A stretch of 12,342 nt of DNA. Source: Pseudomonadota bacterium. GTDB taxonomy: Bacteria; Pseudomonadota; Alphaproteobacteria; Rhodospirillales; 2-02-FULL-58-16. The position numbers were made by a program, and so were the translations under genes. Below the pieces are notes generated by a model that did no database searches, was not told the DNA's origin, and saw only the letters and a list, made by a program, of their open reading frames with translations. The stretch is from NCBI GenBank assembly GCA_022567015.1, contig JADFHR010000080.1, positions 1 to 12,342 on the forward strand. The letters run 5' to 3'. Shown one piece after another: positions 1 through 6,582 of this stretch (positions are counted from its first letter, which is position 1; each line of letters starts with the position of its first letter).

Positions 1-678
1 GGCACCCACCGGCTGGCGGAGGCGGCCGCCGCCGCCGGCGTCCGCCGGCTGGTTTTCCTGAGCACCATCAAGGTGAACGGCGAGGCCACCGGCGAGGCGC
101 CGTTCTCCGAATCCGACCCGGCGGCGCCCGGGGACGCCTATGCGGTCTCCAAATGGGAAGCCGAGACGGCCCTGTTCGGGATCGCCGCGCAGGGCGCCAT
201 GGAAGCGGTGGTCCTGAGGCCGCCGCTGGTGTACGGGCGATGGGTCGGGGGCAACTTCCTGGCGCTGCTGAAGATATGCCGCCTGGCCCCGCCCCTGCCC
301 CTGGGCGCCGTCTCCAACCGGCGAAGCCTGATCTACGCCGGCAACCTGGCCGACGCCATCATACGGTGCCTCACCCACGCCGACGCGGCGGGCCGGACAT
401 TCCTGGTTCGCGACGGAGACGATGTCTCGACGCCTGAGCTGATCCGCCGCGTCGGCGCCGCCCTGGGCCGGCCGGCGCGGCTGTTTCCCGTGCCGGCGCC
501 GCTGTTGCGGGCGGCCGGCCGGATGACCGGAAAATCGGCTATGGTCGCCCGCCTGCTTGACTCCCTTAGGGTCGATGACGGACAAATCCGCCGGGACCTC
601 GGTTGGGCCCCGCCGTTCACCATGGACCACGGACTGGACGCGACGGCAGCATGGTTTACGTCCCCAAACGGTTCGTAG
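1..678 (+). CDS. NAD-dependent sugar epimerase/reductase, SDR family (5' end outside window)
   Basis: This is the C-terminal 225 residues of an extended short-chain dehydrogenase. The frame is open from base 1, so the N-terminal Rossmann GxxGxxG lies upstream of the window. Visible landmarks, numbered from the window edge, are the strand FLSTIKVNG with the catalytic-site Ser/Thr at about 21-22, the catalytic pair in YAVSK (Tyr47, Lys51), RPPLVYG at about 73-79 and a C-terminal substrate-binding region ending in LGWAPPF. The family converts nucleotide sugars such as UDP-GlcNAc or UDP-4-keto sugars in the cytoplasm. The C-terminal part resembles, from memory, WbpV/WreQ-type O-antigen enzymes that reduce UDP-4-keto-6-deoxy-GlcNAc. 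The gene overlaps the next one, a 4,6-dehydratase, by 28 bases, which supports coupled expression and consecutive reactions. A UDP-hexose 4-epimerase role remains possible. Family assignment is secure; substrate is inferred. Confidence 0.88.
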   Translation, partial: GTHRLAEAAAAAGVRRLVFLSTIKVNGEATGEAPFSESDPAAPGDAYAVSKWEAETALFGIAAQGAMEAVVLRPPLVYGRWVGGNFLALLKICRLAPPLPLGAVSNRRSLIYAGNLADAIIRCLTHADAAGRTFLVRDGDDVSTPELIRRVGAALGRPARLFPVPAPLLRAAGRMTGKSAMVARLLDSLRVDDGQIRRDLGWAPPFTMDHGLDATAAWFTSPNGS

Positions 679-2606
679 AGAAATTCAGACAGCTGGCGAG
701 GATTTCCGCCCGCGGGTACGTCGCCTATGCCCACGACATCGTCATGGCGGCGGTGTCGTTCGCCCTGTCCCTGTACCTCAGGCTGGGAGACGTGGTGTAT
801 TTCTATTCGCCGGCGCTGCTGGTCCAGGGGACGATCGTGTTCACGGTGATCGCGGCCGGCGTGTTCTGGTACATGGGGCTTTATCGGGGCGTGTGGCGGT
901 ACGCCTCCCTGAACGACCTGTTGGCGATTACCCGGGCCACCGCCGCGGTGGTCCTGATTTTCCTCGTCGTGATGTTCCTGTGGACGCGTCTGGAGACCCT
1001 GCCGCGCTCCACCCTGATCATCAACTGGTTCGTGTTGACGGCTCTGTTGGGCGGCCCGCGGTTCTTTTACCGCCTGCTCAAGGACCGGCGCTTCGATTTC
1101 GAACTGGAGGACGGGGACCACCGGCGGGTACCGGTTCTTCTGGTCGGCGCCGGTGATGGGGCGGAGCTGTTCATCCGCGCCCTGCGCCGCCAGCCCGACG
1201 CCAACTACCGGGTGCTGGGGATCGTCGCCGAACGGCCGTCGCGGGTGGGACAGCACATCCACGGCGTCGAGGTGATGGGAACCACCGGACACCTGGCCTC
1301 CATCGTCGAGCGGCTGGCGGCGGACGGGGAGCGGCCCCAGCGCCTGATCCTCACCAATGAGAACATGGATGGGGCGCGGGTGCGCGCCCTGCTCGACGAC
1401 GCCGACGGGTTGGGGATCGTGCTGGCGCGGCTGCCCAGGCTCACCGACCTCAAGAGCGGCGTCAGCGACAAGGTGGAGATCACGCCCATCGCGCTGGAAG
1501 ACCTGCTCGGCCGCCCGCAGACGGCCCTGGACCGGGGCGCCATGCGCGGCCTCATCGAAGGCCGGCGGGTCCTGGTGACCGGCGCCGGGGGCAGCATCGG
1601 CAGCGAGCTGGTGCGCCAGATCTGCGATTTCGGCCCGTCCGAACTGGTCCTTCTCGACCATTCCGAGGCCAACCTGTATGCCATCGACCTGGAGACGGCC
1701 GAACGCAAGCCGGACTTGAGGCGCCACGCCGTGCTCGCCGACGTCCGCGACCGCGGGCGCCTGGACAGGATGTTCGGGAAGTTCCGGCCCCATCTGGTCT
1801 TCCACGCCGCGGCGCTCAAGCACGTGCCCATGGTGGAGGCCAATATCTTCGAGGGCGTCATGACCAACGTGGTCGGCACCGTCAACGTCGCCGACGCCTG
1901 CGTCAAGGCCATGGTGGCGGCCATGGTCCTGATTTCCACCGACAAGGCGGTCAACCCGGCGAGCGTCATGGGCGCCACCAAGCGCATCGCCGAACGCTAC
2001 TGCCAGGCGCTCGACATCCGCCGCGGCACCGGCAACGGGACCCGGTGCGTGACCGTGCGTTTCGGCAACGTGCTGGGGTCCACCGGTTCGGTGGTGCCCC
2101 TGTTCCAGCGGCAACTCGCCGGCGGCGGGCCCCTGACGTTGACCGACCCGGAAATGAAGCGCTATTTCATGACCGTGCGCGAGGCCGTGCAGCTGGTCCT
2201 GCAGGCGTCGGCCCTGGGCAGCCGGAACCACCAACAGGAAGGCAAGATCCTGGTGCTCGACATGGGCGAGCCGGTGCGCATCGTCGACCTTGCCAGGCAG
2301 ATGATCCGCCTTGCCGGCCTGCGCCCGGACGTGGACATCAAGATCGAGATCATCGGCCCGCGCCCCGGCGAAAAGCTGGCCGAGGAGATGTTCCACGGGG
2401 GCGAGCCCCTGGTCCCCACCGAGATCAAGGGAATCCTGGCCGCGGCGCCGCGCGCCGCCGACGCCGGGGAACTGGCCCGCGCCGTGGGCGAGCTGGCGGA
2501 GGCCTGCGGGCGCGCCGACACCGCCGCGGTCATGGAAATGATCCGCCGCCTGGTGCCCGAGTACCGGGCGCCCGGCGAAGACATCCCGCGCGCGGCGTCC
2601 GGATGA
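651..2606 (+). CDS. membrane-bound nucleotide-sugar 4,6-dehydratase (WbpM/PglF/CapD family)
   Basis: This 651-residue protein has the size and layout of WbpM/PglF/CapD enzymes. These dehydrate UDP-GlcNAc to UDP-4-keto-6-deoxy-GlcNAc for O-antigen, capsule or glycoprotein sugars. About four membrane helices (roughly 25-140) are followed by a first nucleotide-binding fold (VLLVGAGDG near 162) and the catalytic Rossmann domain (TGAGGSIG at 310-317, then HAAALKHVPMVE). The active-site motif is STDK (Thr430, Asp431, Lys432) with Met440 and Lys444. Met replaces the usual SDR tyrosine at the same spacing as in PglF, so it is a long-form inverting-type member and not a broken SDR. VRFGNVLGSTGSV is the usual C-terminal family motif. 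The ATG at 651 was chosen because family members begin with a short cytosolic segment before helix 1. A TTG at 603 would add 16 unlikely residues. No strong ribosome site is visible, consistent with translational coupling to the overlapping upstream gene. Confidence 0.93.
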   Translation: MVYVPKRFVEKFRQLARISARGYVAYAHDIVMAAVSFALSLYLRLGDVVYFYSPALLVQGTIVFTVIAAGVFWYMGLYRGVWRYASLNDLLAITRATAAVVLIFLVVMFLWTRLETLPRSTLIINWFVLTALLGGPRFFYRLLKDRRFDFELEDGDHRRVPVLLVGAGDGAELFIRALRRQPDANYRVLGIVAERPSRVGQHIHGVEVMGTTGHLASIVERLAADGERPQRLILTNENMDGARVRALLDDADGLGIVLARLPRLTDLKSGVSDKVEITPIALEDLLGRPQTALDRGAMRGLIEGRRVLVTGAGGSIGSELVRQICDFGPSELVLLDHSEANLYAIDLETAERKPDLRRHAVLADVRDRGRLDRMFGKFRPHLVFHAAALKHVPMVEANIFEGVMTNVVGTVNVADACVKAMVAAMVLISTDKAVNPASVMGATKRIAERYCQALDIRRGTGNGTRCVTVRFGNVLGSTGSVVPLFQRQLAGGGPLTLTDPEMKRYFMTVREAVQLVLQASALGSRNHQQEGKILVLDMGEPVRIVDLARQMIRLAGLRPDVDIKIEIIGPRPGEKLAEEMFHGGEPLVPTEIKGILAAAPRAADAGELARAVGELAEACGRADTAAVMEMIRRLVPEYRAPGEDIPRAASG

Positions 2607-2640
2607 CCCGGCGCGCACGCCGTCCCGTTTCCCCTATCGT

Positions 2641-2646
2641 AGGAGA
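2641..2646 (+). promoter_or_regulatory. ribosome-binding site of purH
   Basis: AGGAGA lies nine bases before the ATG at 2656 and closely matches the Shine-Dalgarno consensus. It fixes the purH start. It falls in the 49-base gap after the dehydratase gene, where I see no convincing promoter or terminator, so read-through from upstream is possible. Confidence 0.8.
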
Positions 2647-2655
2647 GTCCCGTCC

Positions 2656-4224
2656 ATGCCGCCGATCCGCCGCGCCCTGATCTCCGTTTCCGACAAGACC
2701 GGCCTGGCCGGGTTCGCCCGCTTCCTCGCCGACAACGAGGTGGAGATACTGTCCACCGGCGGCACGGCGGCTGCCCTGCGCGACGCCGGCATACCGGTCG
2801 TCGAGGTCTCCGACCACACCGGCTTTCCCGAAATCATGGACGGCCGCGTGAAGACCCTGCACCCGGCCATCCACGGCGGCCTGCTGGCGGTGCGCGGCGA
2901 TGCGTCCCACGAAGAGGCGATGAAGGCCCACGGCATCGCGCCGATCGACCTTCTGGTGGTCAACCTGTACCCGTTCGAGGCGGCGGTGGCCGGGGGCGCC
3001 GACGCCGCCACCTGCGTCGAAACCATCGACATCGGCGGCCCCGCCCTGATCCGCGCCGCCGCCAAAAATCATCAGTCCGTCACCGTGGTCGTCGATACCG
3101 GCGACTACGCCGACGTGATGGCGGACATGAAGGCCGGCGGCGGCGCCACCACGCCGGCCCTGCGCACGCGCCTGGCGGCGACGGCGTATGCGCGCACGGG
3201 ATCGTACGACGCCGCCATCAGCGCCTGGTTCAACCGCACCGCCGGCGAGCCCTTCCCGCGCCGCCTGCCGTTTGCCGGCGAGCTCAGGCAGCGCCTGCGC
3301 TACGGCGAGAACCCGCACCAGGAGGCGGCGTTCTACGTCGGCGGCGACCCACGGCCCGGCATCGCCACCGCCGAGCAGATCCAGGGCAAGGAGCTGAGCT
3401 ACAACAACCTGAACGACACCGACGCCGCCTTCGAGCTGGTCGCCGAGTTCGACGGCACCGCGTGCGCCATCATCAAGCACGCCAACCCCTGCGGCGTCGC
3501 CGTCGCCGGCAGCCTGCGCGAGGCCTATGCCAAGGCCCTGGCCTGCGATCCGGTCAGCGCGTTCGGCGGCATCGTGGCGGTGAACCGCACCCTGGACGAG
3601 GCCTGCGCCGGCGAGATCGTCAAGCTGTTCTGCGAGGTGGTCATCGCGCCGGACGTGGACGACGCCGCCCGCTCCGTCCTCGCCGGCAAGGAGAACCTGC
3701 GGGTGCTGGTGACCGGCGCCATGCCCGACGCCGGTGCCCCGGGGACGACGGTGAAGTCGCTCGCCGGGGGCTATCTGGTCCAGGGGCGGGACGCCCAGGT
3801 TATCGCCGGCGAGCTCAAGGTGGTGACCAAGCGCGCCCCGACAGACGCCGAGACGGCCGACCTCGCGTTCGCCTTCACCGTCTGCAAGCACGTGAAATCC
3901 AACGCCATCGTGTACGCCAGGGACGGCGCCGCCGTCGGCATCGGCGCCGGCCAGATGAGCCGCGTCGATTCGGCGCACATCGCCGCCCGCAAGGCCCGGG
4001 AAGCATCCGAGGCGGCGGGGGAACAGATAAGCCGCGCCGTCGGCTCGGTGGTGGCGTCGGACGCCTTCTTCCCCTTCGCCGACGGCCTGCTGGCGGCGGC
4101 CGAGGCGGGCGCCACCGCCGTCATCCAGCCCGGCGGCAGCATGCGCGACGACGAGGTCATCAAGGCCGCCGACGAAAACGGCCTGGCCATGGTCTTCACC
4201 GGCACCCGCCACTTCCGCCATTGA
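2656..4224 (+). CDS. purH: bifunctional AICAR transformylase / IMP cyclohydrolase PurH
   Basis: PurH performs the last two steps of de novo purine synthesis in the cytosol. It formylates AICAR with 10-formyltetrahydrofolate to FAICAR, then closes the ring to IMP. The 522-residue length is normal. The N-terminal MGS-like cyclohydrolase domain (about 1-145) shows SVSDKTG (10-16), STGGT (33-37) and GRVKTLHP (63-70), with the conserved Lys66 and Thr67. The transformylase domain shows RYGENPHQ (215-222), the catalytic Lys274-His275 in IIKHANPCG, SAFGGI, and the typical ending RHFRH. No key residue is missing. The start is set by a strong ribosome site. An intrinsic terminator follows the stop codon by about 40 bases, so purH is the last gene of its transcript. 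Its position after polysaccharide genes suggests no functional link. Confidence 0.98.
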   Translation: MPPIRRALISVSDKTGLAGFARFLADNEVEILSTGGTAAALRDAGIPVVEVSDHTGFPEIMDGRVKTLHPAIHGGLLAVRGDASHEEAMKAHGIAPIDLLVVNLYPFEAAVAGGADAATCVETIDIGGPALIRAAAKNHQSVTVVVDTGDYADVMADMKAGGGATTPALRTRLAATAYARTGSYDAAISAWFNRTAGEPFPRRLPFAGELRQRLRYGENPHQEAAFYVGGDPRPGIATAEQIQGKELSYNNLNDTDAAFELVAEFDGTACAIIKHANPCGVAVAGSLREAYAKALACDPVSAFGGIVAVNRTLDEACAGEIVKLFCEVVIAPDVDDAARSVLAGKENLRVLVTGAMPDAGAPGTTVKSLAGGYLVQGRDAQVIAGELKVVTKRAPTDAETADLAFAFTVCKHVKSNAIVYARDGAAVGIGAGQMSRVDSAHIAARKAREASEAAGEQISRAVGSVVASDAFFPFADGLLAAAEAGATAVIQPGGSMRDDEVIKAADENGLAMVFTGTRHFRH

Positions 4225-4240
4225 CGGGCGGCGCGGGGCG

Positions 4241-4255
4241 CGGGGCGAAGCCCCG
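4241..4255. repeat. GC-rich hairpin preceding the purH terminator
   Basis: CGGGGC-GAA-GCCCCG forms a perfect six-base-pair stem with a three-base loop, 16 bases after the purH stop. No T-run follows it, so it is not a terminator on its own. It could stabilise the 3' end or act together with the hairpin at 4266. The 12 bases GCGCGGGGCGAA (4238-4249) recur exactly at 6505-6516 in another hairpin, which hints at a dispersed repeat. Confidence 0.55.
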
Positions 4256-4265
4256 GAAAATCAAC

Positions 4266-4292
4266 AAGCGGGGCATTGCCCCGCTTTTTTTT
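4266..4292 (+). terminator. intrinsic (Rho-independent) terminator of purH
   Basis: AAGCGGGGC, loop ATT, GCCCCGCTT gives a perfect nine-base-pair stem (4266-4274 with 4278-4286), continuing into a run of eight T (4285-4292). This is the textbook arrangement for plus-strand termination after purH. On the minus strand the stem is not followed directly by a T-run, so it is probably a one-way terminator and does not clearly serve the convergent SIS gene. Confidence 0.92.
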
Positions 4293-4303
4293 GCCCCGCT
4301 CAT

Positions 4304-4592
4304 TCGGCGTTTCAGAAATCTCGATTCCTTGTCACGGACGTAGAAAGCCTGCCCGGATGATTCCTTCGGTTCGCTTTTCCGTGGATTCGTCGAGACGAAT
4401 TTTCATCCGTGTTTATCCGTGTCCATCCGTGTTCGACCGCGGCCGTTCACCGTTCCACGCCTACGATCTTGCGCTCTCAACGCGCGTGTTCATCCGACAC
4501 GGATGGACACGGATGGACACGGATAAACACAGGAGATCCCCACCCGTATCTGTCGACGGGCGAGGTGCGACTCGTTCATTCTGAAATGCCGA
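4304..4592. mobile_element. putative MITE-like palindromic intergenic element
   Basis: This noncoding stretch is bounded by inverted repeats: TCGGCGTTTCAGAA at 4304-4317, and the reverse complement of 4579-4592, which reads TCGGCATTTCAGAA (13 of 14 identical). Inside are two opposed arms of decamer units with a perfect 24-base inverted repeat (4409-4432 with 4507-4530), and a 7-base-pair palindrome at 4385-4400 (ATTCGTC-GA-GACGAAT) next to the left arm. No transposase or credible ORF is present. The right end abuts the stop codon of the SIS gene exactly. TCA occurs at 4300-4302 and at 4593-4595, but one base separates the left copy from the repeat, so a target duplication is unproven. It may be a non-autonomous transposon relic or a structured intergenic repeat. 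Mobility is inference. Confidence 0.45.
4404..4530. repeat. opposed arrays of 10-base TCCGTGT repeats
   Basis: The left arm (4404-4433) is three decamers, CATCCGTGTT, TATCCGTGTC and CATCCGTGTT. The right arm (4497-4530) carries the inverse, ACACGGATGG, ACACGGATGG and ACACGGATAA, plus ACAC. Bases 4409-4432 and 4507-4530 are perfect reverse complements over 24 bases, 74 bases apart. A further plus-oriented unit at 4486-4496 (GTGTTCATCCG) pairs with the adjoining CGGATGGACAC across a three-base loop, with one G-T position. A transcript in either direction could fold into a long stem. From memory, similar TCCGTGT strings occur between genes in many unrelated bacteria; I cannot verify this here. 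Confidence 0.85.
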
Positions 4593-5213
4593 TCAGAACT
4601 TCCGGTCGGCGATGAGGTTTTCGCTCATGTGGGTCTGGCGGATGTACTGGGCGAGGATGTGCATGAGCGCCTGGTGGGTGTCCTCGATGACGCCGTAGTT
4701 GTCGGCGTCCACGTGCACGTTGACGGTCGCCAGTCCGGCCGTGCGGCCGCCGGAAAAGCCGGTGAACGCGATCACGGCGACGTCGTTGTCGCGCGCCCAG
4801 CGGGCGGCCAGGACCACGTTCTCGGAATCGCCCGAGGCGCTGATGGTGAGCAGGGCGTCCCCGGGCCGGGCGGCGGTGCGGAGCGGGTAGACGAAAATGT
4901 CGTCGTAGCTGAGGTCGTTGGCGACGGCCGTCATCATGGACGTGTTGGCGCAAAGCGAGACGACGCGGGGGATGACCGCGGTGTCGGTCTGGATCAGCTT
5001 GGCGTGGTCGCAGACGAACGTGTTGGCGATGGCCGCCGAGCCGCCGTTGCCGCAGACGAACAGGGTGGCGCCGCGCTGATACACCTCGTCGAGCAGGCGC
5101 GCCGCCTCGGCCAGCTTGCCGCGGTCGACGGAGCGGGCGGCGGCGCGCTCCCTGTCGAAGTAGTCGTCGCTGAAGGCGGCGATGTCGGTGTATTTGCGGT
5201 CGGGAAAGGTCAT
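4593..5213 (-). CDS. SIS-domain phosphosugar isomerase, GmhA-like
   Basis: The 206-residue protein is a single SIS domain of the GmhA type. GmhA isomerises sedoheptulose 7-phosphate for LPS heptose synthesis. Supporting motifs are CGNGGSAA (54-61), ANTSMMTAVAND (89-100), a stretch resembling GmhA's RPGD (116-119), the phosphate-binding TISASGDSENV (123-133), and a C-terminal helix with THQALMHIL. Against GmhA, the four zinc-ligand positions (His, Glu, Gln, His) read Thr65, Asp69, Glu177 and His185 by my hand alignment, so the metal site is altered and the substrate may differ. The ATG at 5213 has only a weak GGGA seven bases upstream. It follows the transporter gene by 54 bases on the same strand, suggesting one transcript. 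The stop codon touches the palindromic element. The fold is secure; calling it heptose isomerase is uncertain. Confidence 0.85.
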   Translation of the reverse strand: MTFPDRKYTDIAAFSDDYFDRERAAARSVDRGKLAEAARLLDEVYQRGATLFVCGNGGSAAIANTFVCDHAKLIQTDTAVIPRVVSLCANTSMMTAVANDLSYDDIFVYPLRTAARPGDALLTISASGDSENVVLAARWARDNDVAVIAFTGFSGGRTAGLATVNVHVDADNYGVIEDTHQALMHILAQYIRQTHMSENLIADRKF

Positions 5214-5267
5214 CGGACGGTCCCGTGATTCCTGTCGGGGCGATTCTGGCCCAAACTCCGCCCGCGT

Positions 5268-6533
5268 TCAACGGCGGACGTCGGGAACCCGCCACAGCAG
5301 GATCATCCCGACGGCGAAAAAGACCACGATAGTGGCCATGCCGGCGCGCTGGCTGTGGAATATGTCGGTGCCGAGGGCGAACAGGAACGGGCCGAGAAAC
5401 GCCGTCGCCTTACCCGAGAACGCGTACAGCCCGAACATCTCGGTCCTCAGTTCGGCCGGCGCCAGGTGGGCCATCAGCGAACGGCTCGCCGCCTGGGCCG
5501 GGCCGACGAAAAGACCCAGGGACAGGCCGAACACCCAGAACAGGGTCTTCGACTCGATGACCAGCAAAGCCGCGCCGAGGACGATCAGGGCGGCGAGAGA
5601 GATCAAGATGGTGCGCTTGGGCCCGATCCAGTCGTCGACCCAGGCGAAGGAAGCGGCGCCGAGCCCCGCCGTCAGGTTGATGGCGATGCCGAACTGGATG
5701 ACTTCCACGGTTTCCATGCCGAAGGTGCCGGCGGCGTAAATGCCGCCGAAGGCGAAGAGCGTGTTGAGGCCGTCGGTATAGATCATGCGGGCGAGAAGGT
5801 AGCGGGCGATGTCGGCGAATTCGCGAATTCGGCGGAGGGTGGCGATCAGCTCGGCGATTCCCTGGCGTACCGCCGCGGGAATATCGAGCCCGCTCGCCGC
5901 CTTGTCCGGGGTTGCGAAAAACAGGGGCAGGGAAAATACCGCGAACCATGCGGCGGCGAGGACGGGGGTGATGCGCACGTCTTCGAGCGCCTCCTTGTCG
6001 AGGCCGAACAACGGGGTCTCCGCCTGGACGAAGGCGAAAAGCGCCACCACCAGACAGACCAGCCCGCCGCCATAGCCCAGCCCCCACCCCCATCCCGAAA
6101 TCCGCCCGATCATCCGCTTCGGGGCGAGGTCGGGCAGCATGGCGTTGTAGAACACCATGCCCATTTCGAAACCGATGGTGGCGAGTCCGACGAATACCAG
6201 CGCCCACGGCACGTCGGCCGGATCGGGCCGGGTGAACCACAGGAGGGCCGAGGCGAGGACGCAGAGCAGGGTGAAAACGGCGATCCAGGGTTTACGCCGG
6301 CCCCCCTTGTCGGCGATGGCGCCTAGGACGGGGCCGATCACGGCGACGACCAAGGCGGCGACGCTGATGGTGTACCCCCATTGGCTGGTGCCGGTTATCT
6401 GGTCGGCGGCCACCGCCTGGGTAAAGTAGGCGGCGAACACGAAGGTGGTGACGACGGTGGGAAAGGCCGAATTGGCCCAATCGAACAGGCACCAGGAGAC
6501 AAGGGCGCGGGGCGAACCCCCGCGCCCTTCCAT
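5268..6533 (-). CDS. MFS transporter, UMF1/Atg22-like family
   Basis: This 421-residue, roughly 12-helix inner-membrane protein belongs to the UMF1 (Atg22-like) branch of the major facilitator superfamily. Signatures are FDWANSAF (17-24), the loop 2-3 motif GAIADKGGRRK (71-81), FYNAMLPDLAP (128-138) and the glycine/tryptophan-rich stretch SGWGWGLGYGGG (146-157). A hydrophilic central loop (about 215-250) divides the two halves. The substrate is unknown; bacterial members are largely uncharacterised, while yeast Atg22 exports vacuolar amino acids. Starting at the ATG at 6533 gives a normal N-terminus just before the first motif, but no ribosome site is visible there. A GTG at 6569 would add 12 residues. 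The frame stays open further upstream into gdhB, where its translation is Pro/Ser-rich and not family-like. It lies 49 bases after gdhB and may be co-transcribed; an amino-acid substrate is only a guess from that position. Confidence 0.9.
   Translation of the reverse strand: MEGRGGSPRALVSWCLFDWANSAFPTVVTTFVFAAYFTQAVAADQITGTSQWGYTISVAALVVAVIGPVLGAIADKGGRRKPWIAVFTLLCVLASALLWFTRPDPADVPWALVFVGLATIGFEMGMVFYNAMLPDLAPKRMIGRISGWGWGLGYGGGLVCLVVALFAFVQAETPLFGLDKEALEDVRITPVLAAAWFAVFSLPLFFATPDKAASGLDIPAAVRQGIAELIATLRRIREFADIARYLLARMIYTDGLNTLFAFGGIYAAGTFGMETVEVIQFGIAINLTAGLGAASFAWVDDWIGPKRTILISLAALIVLGAALLVIESKTLFWVFGLSLGLFVGPAQAASRSLMAHLAPAELRTEMFGLYAFSGKATAFLGPFLFALGTDIFHSQRAGMATIVVFFAVGMILLWRVPDVRR
6501..6529. 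repeat. perfect 12-bp hairpin at the transporter start
   Basis: AAGGGCGCGGGG (6501-6512), loop CGAAC, CCCCGCGCCCTT (6518-6529) is a perfect, very GC-rich inverted repeat beginning two bases inside the transporter frame after the ATG at 6533-6531. In mRNA it would form a very stable stem over codons 2-11 and could hinder initiation or mark the 3' region of gdhB mRNA. No T-run follows on either strand, so it is not a standard intrinsic terminator. Part of it (6505-6516) is identical to 4238-4249 in the purH downstream hairpin. Confidence 0.8.
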
Positions 6534-6582
6534 TTGGGGATGATCGGCGTTGCTGGGGCTCCCGGACACCGTTACGCGACCG

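Noticed and set aside
333..2618. 761-codon open frame on the minus strand opposite the epimerase and dehydratase genes
   Set aside because: Its translation is dominated by His, Gly, Arg, Gln and Asp with no recognisable motif, as expected when the complement of GC-rich codons is read; the plus strand has clear family motifs throughout.
2607..2655. A promoter for purH in the 49-base gap
   Set aside because: No convincing -35/-10 pair is visible; only the ribosome-binding site can be supported.
2530..4221. 563-codon open frame on the minus strand opposite purH
   Set aside because: It is a mirror frame of purH with low-complexity Gly/Ala/Asp/Arg composition and no family motif.
4404..4530. The decamer units as a CRISPR array or replication iterons
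   Set aside because: Units are only 10 bases with no spacers, so not CRISPR. Three per arm, inverted, with no replication gene or DnaA boxes noticed nearby, argues against an origin.
4276..4615. Open frames of 102 and 68 codons across the intergenic palindromic element
   Set aside because: Their translations simply decode the decamer repeat (repeated Ile-Arg-Val/His-Pro-Cys and Asp-Gly-His patterns) and have no independent coding support.
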